Below are positions 55,090 through 63,105 of a stretch of 64,000 nucleotides of DNA, one piece after another. The notes beneath the pieces are model-generated. The model had not been told where the DNA came from and made no database searches. It saw only the letters and a list, made by a program, of their open reading frames with translations. The DNA comes from Spirosoma fluviale (GTDB lineage Bacteria; Bacteroidota; Bacteroidia; Cytophagales; Spirosomataceae): contig CAMDJW010000008.1 in the NCBI GenBank assembly GCA_945901025.1, positions 52,200 to 116,199 of the forward strand. The letters run 5' to 3'. The position numbers and the translations under genes were made by a program. The stretch's first letter is position 1. Every line of letters begins with the position of its first letter.

Positions 55090-55602
55090 TTACTTAGGAA
55101 GTACAACTGAATCAATCACGTGGATAATTCCGTTACCTGCCTTCAAATCCGTAGCAACAACCGTAGCTGTACCACCTTTTTCGTCGGTCAATATAACCTT
55201 TCCGTTTTTCAACGAAGCCGTTACTGTACCACCGCTAACTGTTTTCAATGCTAATGAACCCTTTGCGTCCGTAATTGCTTTTACGACTGTTGCTGCATCA
55301 AATGTTCCAGCAATGACGTGGTAAGTAAGAACTTTCGTTAAAGTAGCCTTGTTTTCTGCTTTTAATAAATAATCCACAGTTCCAGCAGGCAATTTAGCAA
55401 ACGCAGCATTTACAGGTGCGAATACGGTAAATGGACCTGCACTTTGTAATGTCTCAACCAATCCAGCTGCCTTGACAGCTGCAACTAAAGTAGTGTGATC
55501 AGCTGATCCGATAGCCACATCTACTACTGTTTTTTGAGCGGTTGATGTAAAACTGATGCCGATTAGAGCGATTAATGCCAATGTAATTGATTTTAATTTC
55601 AT
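55090..55602 (-). CDS. Fasciclin (FAS1) domain exported protein
   Basis: A 170-residue protein with signal peptide at 1-22 (ending STAQK) and one FAS1 domain: DHTTLVAAVKAAGLVETLQ, then GPFTVFAPVNAAFAKLPAG (FAS1 motif H1), LTYHVIAG (the YH motif of H2), and GNGIIHVIDSVVLP at the end. FAS1 domains mediate cell adhesion or matrix binding. Single-domain secreted versions are common in Bacteroidota. The gene is monocistronic, with its own terminator. Confidence 0.92.
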   Translation of the reverse strand: MKLKSITLALIALIGISFTSTAQKTVVDVAIGSADHTTLVAAVKAAGLVETLQSAGPFTVFAPVNAAFAKLPAGTVDYLLKAENKATLTKVLTYHVIAGTFDAATVVKAITDAKGSLALKTVSGGTVTASLKNGKVILTDEKGGTATVVATDLKAGNGIIHVIDSVVLPK

Positions 55603-55652
55603 TTTTTTGTATTTTTTGTTTAGGTACGATTACTTAACTATTTAATCGTGAA

Positions 55653-55859
55653 TTAGTTTTGAAATTTTTTGAGGAAGAATTCCTCTTTGTTTAATTTTGA
55701 AGCAAATGTGTAACCAGTAATAGAGCATTCATGAAATGAAAGCACCTCAATGCCTTCTAAAGCTGCTTTTCTAGCTAGTTCATCGATCACCGAGAGGTTG
55801 TAAGCTTTGTCGCCACTTTTATTTTCAAATTGAGCGGTGGCTATTTTGATGGGGTTCAT
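55653..55859 (-). pseudogene. Truncated nitrilase/carbon-nitrogen hydrolase (N-terminal stub)
   Basis: A 68-residue frame beginning MNPIKIATAQFENKSGDKAYN, with LARKAALEGIEVLSFHE (the Glu of the nitrilase active-site triad lies in this region) and CSITGYTFAS. It then runs KLNKEEFFLKKFQN and stops. Nitrilases are about 270-310 residues; the lysine and cysteine of the triad should lie after the stop and are absent. It is therefore an N-terminal fragment, cut about 0.3 kb before the first copy of the accessory-region repeat. A recent insertion or deletion at this edge is the simplest explanation. Confidence 0.72.
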
Positions 55860-56130
55860 ATTTAATTTATTATTGAATGAATCTAATATATATTTTTCAA
55901 ATATATATTGCCTTTTTGGATATTTTAGCCTGCTATTTGGAACAGAGGAAGGGTAGGTAAAATCTTATTTATTTGCTTTAAATTCTAGGGGGTTATTTAA
56001 TGATGATTATGAGGTTGATGGCTGGTCATGGTGTACGGGTAATTTTGAGAAAGTTAACATATTTAGTTGTCAATTCTCAGTAAAAATTGGATCGATAGAA
56101 CCTATTTCTAGGAAGTGGTTAAAGACAATC

Positions 56131-56216
56131 AAATCCACATTTCATTTGAAAACCCCTCTCGTGCTACCCGATTTGCTTTCACTTCTGTAAAACAAAAGAA
56201 GCCACCCTTTTGAGGG
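56131..56216 (+). repeat. Accessory-region direct repeat, copy R1
   Basis: It shares ACATTTCA, GAAAACCCCTCTCGTGCTACC, TTTGCT, CTGTAAAA and the closing CCACCCTTTTGAGG with R2 and R3, with more differences than those two have from each other. The end with inverted CCACCC/GGGGG could form a hairpin. R1 is the most diverged copy. No protein-coding gene runs through it. Confidence 0.7.
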
Positions 56217-56229
56217 GGTAACGGTTCGG

Positions 56230-56339
56230 GGGTTTGCGTTCAGGCGGGTTTACGTGGCACAAAGTTTCAATTTATTACTAAAACTCATTAGAAGTAGAAA
56301 ACTCCAAGTTTGCATGTCAGAGCGCCTGACGCAAAACCC
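56230..56339. repeat. Near-perfect inverted repeat arms around a 76-bp spacer
   Basis: Left arm 56230-56246 (GGGTTTGCGTTCAGGCG) and right arm 56323-56339 (CGCCTGACGCAAAACCC) are reverse complements apart from one displaced T. They lie next to R1 and just after the stop of the leftward 206-residue gene. The arms are far apart for a terminator. Consensus integron attC core motifs were not seen. Confidence 0.55.
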
Positions 56340-56342
56340 TTT

Positions 56343-56963
56343 TTAGCTGATGTTTTTCTTTCTCCATAGTGCTATTGCTACAACTACTAAAACGCTTAAG
56401 AAAAGTAATGACCACAAAAGCAAATTTGAAGATTTAAAAAAAGAAGCATTTGTTTCCTCAACTTCCCAATGATCATTTTCTACGTTTAGTTTTACTTCTT
56501 GGTTGTTCTCATTGGTTAAAATATACTGCTTTTGAGGCAAACCTTTTAAAGTAAGAATTAGCTCACACATATTATTAGGCATATCCTTAAAAACTGTATT
56601 TCTTACATAAAGAGAGTTAAACTTATCTGGCACATTTAATAACTCTGCAAATACCGTGGTCTCGTGTCCAAGTACAACAGTTGGATGAATAAATTTGATG
56701 TTATCATTATTGATAATCAGTAAACAATTTTTTTGAAAAAATTTACTGACTAATTGCTGAAATTCCTCTGGAGTTTTGTAAGCGTTTTTGTTAAAGTGAT
56801 AATCAATCTCTCCCTCAAATGCAGTAAGCGAACTCTTAATTGCCAAAAAATACTTACCGTTTTGCTCATAAATCATCATACTTGACAAATCGGGACTATG
56901 GGCAAATAGGAATGGTGTAAAAAACACCATTCCTATCATTAAAAATAGTAATTTAAACTTCAT
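56343..56963 (-). CDS. Exported protein with C-terminal membrane anchor, unknown function
   Basis: A 206-residue protein. Signal peptide 1-21 (ending FLFAHS), a beta-rich extracytoplasmic domain (SSMMIYEQNGKYFLAIKSS, LILTLKGLPQKQYILT) and a C-terminal transmembrane helix (LLLWSLLFLSVLVVVAIAL) followed by a basic tail. No family recognised. It follows the YHYH gene by 3 bp, so the two are certainly co-transcribed; it may anchor or assist that lipoprotein. Composition is A+T-rich like its neighbours. Confidence 0.7.
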   Translation of the reverse strand: MKFKLLFLMIGMVFFTPFLFAHSPDLSSMMIYEQNGKYFLAIKSSLTAFEGEIDYHFNKNAYKTPEEFQQLVSKFFQKNCLLIINNDNIKFIHPTVVLGHETTVFAELLNVPDKFNSLYVRNTVFKDMPNNMCELILTLKGLPQKQYILTNENNQEVKLNVENDHWEVEETNASFFKSSNLLLWSLLFLSVLVVVAIALWRKKNIS

Positions 56964-56966
56964 TTC

Positions 56967-57944
56967 TTATTGAGCATATGCTCCTGCTAAACCGTTAATA
57001 AAATTATTTGAACCTGCTTTATCCACGTGATAGTGATAGCCTCTAATAGCATCATAATGTCCACGATTTGCGTCTAAATCGGTATATTCTGTTCCTGCAG
57101 TACTTAACCTTTCGTACATACCAAAACCATCTAGAGCATAACCAATCATAGCAGCATGTCCGTCTGGCTGAGTGATTTTAGTTGATTTACCTGTAGCAGC
57201 ATGATAGTGATAACCTGCACCCATATTTATGTGTCCACCAGCATCGTCAAAAGGAGCTAAGGTGTATGCAGCCAATATTGCATTTGTAGGTGCTCCTGCA
57301 TCAAATATCACCCCATTAAATGCAATTCCTCGGGTAGTTGGTCCAACTGAGCCTGGTCCACCACCAAAGCTAACTGGTGAGCTCAATTTCACAGGGGTAA
57401 CAGGTATATAAATAGTTTTTGTGAGGGTAGATACATATGAAGGTAAACATTCAACACAATAATTTTGATAAGCTACCCCAACATTTGGATTTGCAGCTGC
57501 CTGACATTCAGCTTGAGTTGTAGTTCTTGTAATAGCACCAGTAGTAGTGTTATACATTTGCCATTTAGTATTATTATAAAATGTGGCTAGATTTTTAACA
57601 AATGCTCCATCTACGTCGAAAACGTTTCCGCCTTCTATCCAAATTCCTCCTTTTGTAGCATCATCTGTAATGTTTGTTGGACACCAAGGACCTTGCGCAT
57701 GGTCTGATGGTGTACTTTTTGTGACAATTTTGTAGCAAGCTGCTGTTGTTCCATTAGAAAGTGTTCGATTTTCGGTAGTAATGGTTACCGCTCCTGATGG
57801 GGTAAGAAATTTAGTTGCATCTACATTAATAACTGTACCCTTATCAGTTGTTGGAGTTGTTGGAGTTGTTGGAGTATCATCATCTTTACTACATGAAGCC
57901 AAAAAGCAAATTAAAGCTGCGAATGCGAAATTTTTGTAAGTCAT
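56967..57944 (-). CDS. YHYH-domain lipoprotein
   Basis: A 325-residue protein. Lipobox FLASC with Cys18, then a PTTPTTPTT linker. The diagnostic YHYH motif occurs twice: GYHYHAATG at about 242-250 and RGYHYHVDK near the C-terminus, with GHAAMIGYALDGFGMYE in between, as in the YHYH family. Several conserved cysteines (CVECLP and others) may form disulfides. The family's function is unknown, though histidine-rich YHYH sites suggest metal binding. It is the first gene of a two-gene operon. Confidence 0.88.
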   Translation of the reverse strand: MTYKNFAFAALICFLASCSKDDDTPTTPTTPTTDKGTVINVDATKFLTPSGAVTITTENRTLSNGTTAACYKIVTKSTPSDHAQGPWCPTNITDDATKGGIWIEGGNVFDVDGAFVKNLATFYNNTKWQMYNTTTGAITRTTTQAECQAAANPNVGVAYQNYCVECLPSYVSTLTKTIYIPVTPVKLSSPVSFGGGPGSVGPTTRGIAFNGVIFDAGAPTNAILAAYTLAPFDDAGGHINMGAGYHYHAATGKSTKITQPDGHAAMIGYALDGFGMYERLSTAGTEYTDLDANRGHYDAIRGYHYHVDKAGSNNFINGLAGAYAQ

Positions 57945-58269
57945 TTTTTAAATTTTTTAGTTAATATTTGATTAGACAATACTTATTTGATTTGGTTTAA
58001 TGTCTTATTTTTTTAAGTGCATTCTGTAAAATATCAGTTAACTCTGTTATATGCGATACTTTTTATCACTTCTTGCTTCAAAAATAAACTTATCTAAAAT
58101 TAGATTTTTTCTTTACATTTAAAATCGTGTAATTTTAAAGTGAACGTCTTCAAACTATAGTGGACTTTTACTTAAGGAGTATTTCGTGATTTTGTATCAT
58201 CGTTTTTGTTTTTAATTTAAAGAAATTTATTTAATTCTATTTGGAGGTTAGTATAAATCATAAACAATT
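57945..58269. other. Intergenic region
   Basis: 325 bp, very A+T-rich, with no gene, hairpin or repeat that I can support. It should contain the promoter of the YHYH gene. Confidence 0.5.
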
Positions 58270-58662
58270 TTATTTATCTTCCTCACTGTTTAGTGTACTT
58301 AAAATTGTGTAGTCTGGAGCTAGCTTTGGATCTTTAAACTTATTTGTGCTAAAATCTAATTCAGAAATATAGACTTTAATCGTGTTAAAATTATAATTGT
58401 AGCGCACAGAACGTTCGCTGTTTTCTAATGTAATTGATTCATCATCAAAAGCAACCTCTTCCATAAAACCATACTCAAAACCATCTTTTAATTCTACTTC
58501 ACCCAAATAGATGGCCCATTTCTTTTCCTTAATACGTTTCAAAGTAACTTTTTGTTCACTTCTATAAACAATCTTGGACACATTTTCACCTGTAACTTGA
58601 GCATTTAATTCAAAACAGTTTATCAAGAAAAAGACCATTAAAATAAAAATAGATTTTATCAT
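58270..58662 (-). CDS. Small exported protein, unknown function
   Basis: 130 residues from ATG 58662 (signal MIKSIFILMVFFLINCFELNAQ); a longer frame to 58722 has 20 more residues with no signal at its start. The mature part is strand-rich (KVTLKRIKEKKWAIYLGEVEL, KDGFEYGFMEEVAFDDESITL) and polar at its end. No family recognised. It is leftward, 325 bp from the YHYH gene, in an A+T-rich region. Confidence 0.6.
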   Translation of the reverse strand: MIKSIFILMVFFLINCFELNAQVTGENVSKIVYRSEQKVTLKRIKEKKWAIYLGEVELKDGFEYGFMEEVAFDDESITLENSERSVRYNYNFNTIKVYISELDFSTNKFKDPKLAPDYTILSTLNSEEDK

Positions 58663-58860
58663 TTTTAAAAATGTTTGTATGTTTTTCAAAATTTTAACAA
58701 GATAGACATAGGCAATAATCAAATAAAAATTTTAAAGTTTGATTTTAGTATGAACAATATAAAAAACAAACAAAATTTCTTTTAGGAACAAAACTGAAAA
58801 ACATATATATGGGGAAAATCTAAGGGTTTTAATTTTCATTAATTCCTGACTTCGTTATAA

Positions 58861-58940
58861 TTTAAACAAAGTCACATTTCACCCGAAAACCCCTCTCGTG
58901 CTACCTGTTTTGCTACCAACCCTGTAAAATAAAATTCCAC
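58861..58940 (+). repeat. Accessory-region direct repeat, copy R2
   Basis: R2 is TTTAAACAAAGTCACATTTC, then ACCCGAAAACCCCTCTCGTG, then CTACCTGTTTTGCTACCAAC and CCTGTAAAATAAAA, nearly identical to R3 over its central part. Just before it, GACTTCGTTATAATTTAAAC is part of a near-palindrome ending in AAAGTC. It lacks the CCACCCTTTTGAGG tail seen in R1 and R3. Confidence 0.85.
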
Positions 58941-59142
58941 TCACTATTTAATATTAACGAATTATTATGGGCTCAAAACCATAAACTTAATTATTCAATT
59001 CATTTGAGTTGAAATCAAGCTCTTGCCTACCTTTTAGGCTTTTTTTTTCGTATTTTTTTAACAATTTTTTAATGAATGTGATTTTCTATATTAATCATCC
59101 AAATTTAGTTTTGTGAAAAGAATCCACCTAAAAAAATAAACC

Positions 59143-60612
59143 ATGTTACTGAAAAAATTTAATTTAATATTGTTGTTCGCCGCATCAACATTATTATTTG
59201 TTGCTTGTTCAAAAGAAGAGAATGCAGTTGTCACGCCTATAAGCGAGGCAGTATTCAAAAATCGTTCTGTTACTCCATCTTTTATTAAAATGGGGAGTGA
59301 TTTTTCATCTGTAAAAATACACACATTAGTAAGTAGCGAGGACATTATTCCAAATTCCAATAACATGGTTTTCGGCGGTGCACCAGATGGTCAGGGCTTC
59401 ATTAAAAATCCTGATGGCAGTGGCTATATCATGGTGACTAATCACGAAAATACATGGGCCGTTTCTAGGTTATATTTAAACAAAAAATTAGAGATCGTTA
59501 AAGGGGACTACATTGTAAATACCGATGGAGGTATGTTTAGATTGTGTTCAGCTACAATGGCAACACCTGAAATTCATGGTTTTGGTCCAATGTTCCTAAC
59601 TACAGGTGAATCTAATGTAAATGCAATGACACATGCGATTGACCCAATAGCTGCAGCAGATGCTTCAAGCAAATCTAGAGTAAAACCAGCATTAGGAAAG
59701 TTTAGTGGTGAGAATGCCGTGCCTTTAACAAAACTCGCGTATCCTGGTAAAACAGTTATAATTTTAGGTGAAGATGCTGGTAATGGCCAAGTATATCTTT
59801 ATGTTTCAAATACAGTAGGTGATTTAGACAATGGAAAGCTATATGCGTTAAGAAGAACTGATCTAAACCAAATAGAAACTGACATAAAATGGAACAATGA
59901 TTATAAGGTAGAATTCGTAGAAGTTCCTAATGCCAAAAATTTAACGGGTGTTGAAATTGAAAATTTAAATTCGTCATTAAAAACTGTTCAATTTGCACGT
60001 GTTGAAGATTTAGACTACCGTAAAGGCTCTGCTGTTAATAATAGAGAGATTTATTTTGTTGCTACAGGTGTAAGTGGCTCAAAAGAAAAAACGTATATGG
60101 GTAGAATGTACCAACTTAAATTAGATGCAACAGATCCATTAAAAGGAGTTTTAAAAATTGTAGCTGATGGTGATGTATCTTCTACAGGAGCTGATGTTAA
60201 AGGAAAGGATATCATTAATCCAGACAACGTGTGTGTAACCGAAAATTATGTATACATACAGGAAGATGGAGATTCTTTTTTTCCAGAAGCTACGCACAAT
60301 TCACTTATTTGGCAACATGATATTAGAACAGGTACAAAAAAAGTTTTCATGGATATGACGCATAAAGATGCTGAATTCTTAGGATCAAAGTATAACCCAG
60401 CAGGTGCTAACCAAACCAAATTTGGTATTTGGGAGCATGGTGCCATGGAAGATATTTCGGATATAATTGGTGTTCCCGGAACCTTTACTATTAATGTTCA
60501 TTCACATACTTGGGTAGATGGAGATAAATTTTTGAATCCTTCAAAAGCGACTTCAATACAATCTTATAAATCTGGTGGACAAACATTACTAATTACGAAC
60601 GTTCCTAGATAA
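59143..60612 (+). CDS. PhoX/DUF839-like lipoprotein
   Basis: A 489-residue protein. Lipobox LLFVAC with Cys22. The body resembles PhoX-type (DUF839) beta-propellers: GFIKNPDGSGYIMVTNHENTW near the N-terminus, VQFARVEDLDYRKG in the middle (equivalent to the RxE metal site) and IINPDNVCVTENYVYIQEDG, then SHTWVDGDK near the end. PhoX enzymes are iron/calcium phosphatases, but here the export is by a lipoprotein signal and not Tat, so activity may differ. A terminator lies between it and the peroxidase gene. Confidence 0.72.
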   Translation: MLLKKFNLILLFAASTLLFVACSKEENAVVTPISEAVFKNRSVTPSFIKMGSDFSSVKIHTLVSSEDIIPNSNNMVFGGAPDGQGFIKNPDGSGYIMVTNHENTWAVSRLYLNKKLEIVKGDYIVNTDGGMFRLCSATMATPEIHGFGPMFLTTGESNVNAMTHAIDPIAAADASSKSRVKPALGKFSGENAVPLTKLAYPGKTVIILGEDAGNGQVYLYVSNTVGDLDNGKLYALRRTDLNQIETDIKWNNDYKVEFVEVPNAKNLTGVEIENLNSSLKTVQFARVEDLDYRKGSAVNNREIYFVATGVSGSKEKTYMGRMYQLKLDATDPLKGVLKIVADGDVSSTGADVKGKDIINPDNVCVTENYVYIQEDGDSFFPEATHNSLIWQHDIRTGTKKVFMDMTHKDAEFLGSKYNPAGANQTKFGIWEHGAMEDISDIIGVPGTFTINVHSHTWVDGDKFLNPSKATSIQSYKSGGQTLLITNVPR

Positions 60613-60632
60613 TACATTTTAATTCTCTAATT

Positions 60633-60672
60633 AAGGCCATTCAATTTAACTCAAAATGAATGGCCTTTTTTT
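60633..60672 (+). terminator. Rho-independent terminator after the PhoX-like gene
   Basis: An 11-bp stem (AAGGCCATTCA at 60633-60643 with TGAATGGCCTT at 60657-60667), 13-nt loop and a T-tract. It suggests that the peroxidase gene has at least partly independent expression. Confidence 0.88.
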
Positions 60673-60684
60673 ACTACTATAAAT

Positions 60685-62463
60685 ATGAAAAAGCTAATAG
60701 CTTTTATTTGCGGTTTAGTATTGATTGTTGCATGTTCAAAAAATAATCAACAACAAGAAAAATTTGATCAGACCGCCTATACTTTATTGGAAGGAAATAT
60801 AGATTCGTTAATAGGAATTATACATAATTTGGAAGTAACGAAAGATAAAAACGAATTAAAAAAAATCTTTTCAGCAAGTAGGAAAAGCTATAAAAAAATT
60901 GAACCATTCATCGAGTATTACTATCAAGGATTAACACGTAGAATTAACGGACCTGCTTTACCTGAGGTGAAGACAGATGACAACATGGTCAACGACCCTT
61001 CTGGTTTTCAGGTTATAGAAGAAGTTATTTACGCGGACACTGTTGATTTGACAGAATTAATAAAACAGACCAAAATTCTAACAACGGATTTATTGTTTGT
61101 CAAAAAAACAATTAAAGACCTACCTATACAAGATCATCATTTCTATGAATTGGTGCAGCATCAAATTATTCGGATTACTGCTTTAGGAATAACGGGCTTT
61201 GATTCTCCCGTCGCTTTTCAATCCATTGAAGAAGCAAAATTTTCATTAGAAGGAATGAACGATTGGTATCGCATATATTGTCAGACAAAGAGAAAAAGTC
61301 CGAACAAACAAGTGATTAATCAAATCAATGAAGCTATTCTCTTTACACAGAGGAACAATAACTTTAATAGCTTTAATCGACTGGTTTTTATCAAGAATCA
61401 CCTGATGCCTATAAGTAGCAATTTTGAAAAAGAATTTCAATCAACGATTAATAATACACCAAATTTCAAGGAAAATAAGGTTTTTTACGGGACTTTATCC
61501 GACTTAATGCAAGGAAAATCGCTTAATCCAGATGCATTCTCTCCTTATTCTGAATCAAAATCTACTCCTGAAAAAATAGCATTAGGCAAAACACTTTTTA
61601 GTGAAGTTAGCTTGTCAAAAAACAATAATATTAGCTGCGCTAGTTGCCACAATCCCGACAAAGCGTTTACGGATGGTAAAGTAACTTCTGTTACAAATAT
61701 TCATAATAATCGTGCGAAAAGAAATTCACCCACTGTTTTGTACAGTGCATTTCAAAAATCATTTTTTTATGACTTACGCTCACAAGATTTAGAAAATCAG
61801 ATTGCGAGTGTTATGGAAAATCCGAATGAATTTGATTTGACGCCTAAAGAAATCAAAAAGAAAGTTCTTTCAAATCAAACATTGGCTGCCTTTTTTGCAA
61901 AAGCCTATCCACAAAAAAAGGAGATTACCCCCTTTGAAATACGCAATTCAATAGCTTCTTATGTGCGAAGTCTGATGCCATTTAATTCGAAAATAGATCA
62001 CTATTTTAAGGGGCAAATTAGTTTAACAGATGAGGAGGTCAATGGATTTAATTTATTTGCAGGAAAAGCGAAATGTGCCACTTGTCATTTTATCCCCTTG
62101 TATAATGGGACCATTCCCCCTTGGTACAACAATACAGAATCTGAGGTAATCGGAGTACCTAAAAATAATACGTGGAGAAATGCGGTGGTGGATGAGGATG
62201 TAGGTCGTTACAATTTAAACCAATTAGAGCAACTAAAATATTCGTTTAAAACACCTACCGTACGTAATATTGTGAAAACATCACCTTACATGCACAATGG
62301 TGTTTATACCAAATTAGAAGAGGTAGTTAAATTTTATGAAATGGGTGGTGGTAATGGAATAGGCATGAATTTAGAATTCCAAACCTTACCTTTTGACAAT
62401 TTGCAATTAACAGCTAAAGATAAACAAGACCTTATTGGGTTCTTAAAAACCTTAACCGATTAA
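60685..62463 (+). CDS. Di-haem cytochrome c peroxidase-like lipoprotein with N-terminal helical extension
   Basis: A 592-residue protein with lipobox VLIVAC (Cys17). Residues about 25-260 are a helical extension (KIFSASRKSYKKIEPFIEYYY), reminiscent of the domain before other MauG-like proteins. The catalytic part carries two haem sites, CASCH at 318-322 and CATCH at 464-468, and family landmarks FSEVSLSKNNNISCASCHNP, RNSPTVLYSAF, KTPTVRNI and PYMHNGVYTKLEEVVKFYE. It probably reduces peroxide or oxidises a protein or metal partner in the periplasm. It sits 72 bp after the PhoX-like gene. The extension makes it longer than classic peroxidases (about 330). Confidence 0.88.
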   Translation: MKKLIAFICGLVLIVACSKNNQQQEKFDQTAYTLLEGNIDSLIGIIHNLEVTKDKNELKKIFSASRKSYKKIEPFIEYYYQGLTRRINGPALPEVKTDDNMVNDPSGFQVIEEVIYADTVDLTELIKQTKILTTDLLFVKKTIKDLPIQDHHFYELVQHQIIRITALGITGFDSPVAFQSIEEAKFSLEGMNDWYRIYCQTKRKSPNKQVINQINEAILFTQRNNNFNSFNRLVFIKNHLMPISSNFEKEFQSTINNTPNFKENKVFYGTLSDLMQGKSLNPDAFSPYSESKSTPEKIALGKTLFSEVSLSKNNNISCASCHNPDKAFTDGKVTSVTNIHNNRAKRNSPTVLYSAFQKSFFYDLRSQDLENQIASVMENPNEFDLTPKEIKKKVLSNQTLAAFFAKAYPQKKEITPFEIRNSIASYVRSLMPFNSKIDHYFKGQISLTDEEVNGFNLFAGKAKCATCHFIPLYNGTIPPWYNNTESEVIGVPKNNTWRNAVVDEDVGRYNLNQLEQLKYSFKTPTVRNIVKTSPYMHNGVYTKLEEVVKFYEMGGGNGIGMNLEFQTLPFDNLQLTAKDKQDLIGFLKTLTD

Positions 62464-62570
62464 AAAAATCAATTGTGGTTTTGATGTGTAAGATTTTTGG
62501 CCAAGGTGTAAATCATCAGTAAAATTAAATCGGCAAATTTGTTATTTCTAGACTTCGTTTAAATTTAAAC

Positions 62571-62656
62571 AATTTAAATTTCACCCGAAAACCTCTCTCG
62601 TGCTACCTGTTTTGCTACCAACCCTGTAAAATAAAAGAATCCACCCTTTTGAGGTA
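62571..62656 (+). repeat. Accessory-region direct repeat, copy R3
   Basis: R3 matches R2 through TTTCACCCGAAAACC, TCTCGTGCTACCTGTTTTG, CTACCAACCCTGTAAAATAAAA and extends with GAATCCACCCTTTTGAGG. The sequence just before it contains the perfect palindrome GTTTAAATTTAAAC (62557-62570). The tail can fold as AGAATCCACC pairing with GGTAGATTCT (one mismatch). Confidence 0.85.
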
Positions 62657-62661
62657 GATTC

Positions 62662-62690
62662 TGGTGGTCCCAAAGGAATTCTGAGATTGA
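62662..62690 (-). other. Possible remnant of a tRNA 3' end (attachment-site-like)
   Basis: Read on the minus strand, this stretch ends TTTGGGACCACCA with a partly preserved T-loop-like CAGAATTCC before it, which looks like the last 25-30 bases of a tRNA gene including an encoded CCA. The T-loop consensus is broken and no other tRNA parts follow, so it is at best a decayed fragment. It immediately follows repeat R3. Confidence 0.3.
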
Positions 62691-62837
62691 CTGTTGTGAA
62701 GATTAGTATTCAGGGGAGTTGATAGTTTGTGGAGGCTTACTCTGGTTAAGAATTGATCCTACAAAGAAATTTGCTTTGAAAATTTAGATTAAGATTCTAA
62801 ATTGGTTTTAATTAAAATATAAATAAAATTAATTTTA

Positions 62838-62912
62838 TCAGTGATTTTTTCGGCTTCTTCTGATGATAATGATAATTAGAGCTAATATGCCGAATAGAAT
62901 AGGAAAAGTCAT
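62838..62912 (-). CDS. Possible 24-residue membrane peptide
   Basis: A short frame from ATG 62912 encodes MTFPILFGILALIIIIIRRS and RKNH: one hydrophobic helix with a basic tail. This is the pattern of real small membrane peptides, but at this length and in A+T-rich DNA it could arise by chance. No ribosome-binding site stands out. Listed with low confidence because it lies in a spacer with other unusual features. Confidence 0.2.
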   Translation of the reverse strand: MTFPILFGILALIIIIIRRSRKNH

Positions 62913-62951
62913 AGTTGCGATCTTTTGAATTAGACAAATGTATTAATATTT

Positions 62952-63101
62952 ATGGAAGTACATCATCATGCTCATCACGAAGGAAAGAAAAATTGGAAAT
63001 CTTATTTTTGGGAATTTTTAATGTTATTTATTGCTGTGTTTTGCGGCTTTTTAGCTGAGAATTTAAGAGAACCGTTTAAGGAGAGTTTAGTGCCTGTTTA
63101 G
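62952..63101 (+). pseudogene. Truncated copy of the neighbouring histidine-rich membrane protein
   Basis: A 49-residue frame starting MEVHHHAHHEGKKNWKSYFW and continuing EFLMLFIAVFCGFLAENLRE, ending after PFKESLVPV. It matches the first about 45 residues of the 266-residue protein encoded in the opposite direction at 63106-63906 (MEVHHHPH ... KPWKEYLLESLMIFVAVTLGYGAENIREH). It keeps the histidine cluster, transmembrane helix and AENxRE motif, but lacks the rest. The two genes converge with only 4 bp between stops. Confidence 0.7.
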
Positions 63102-63105
63102 ATTT

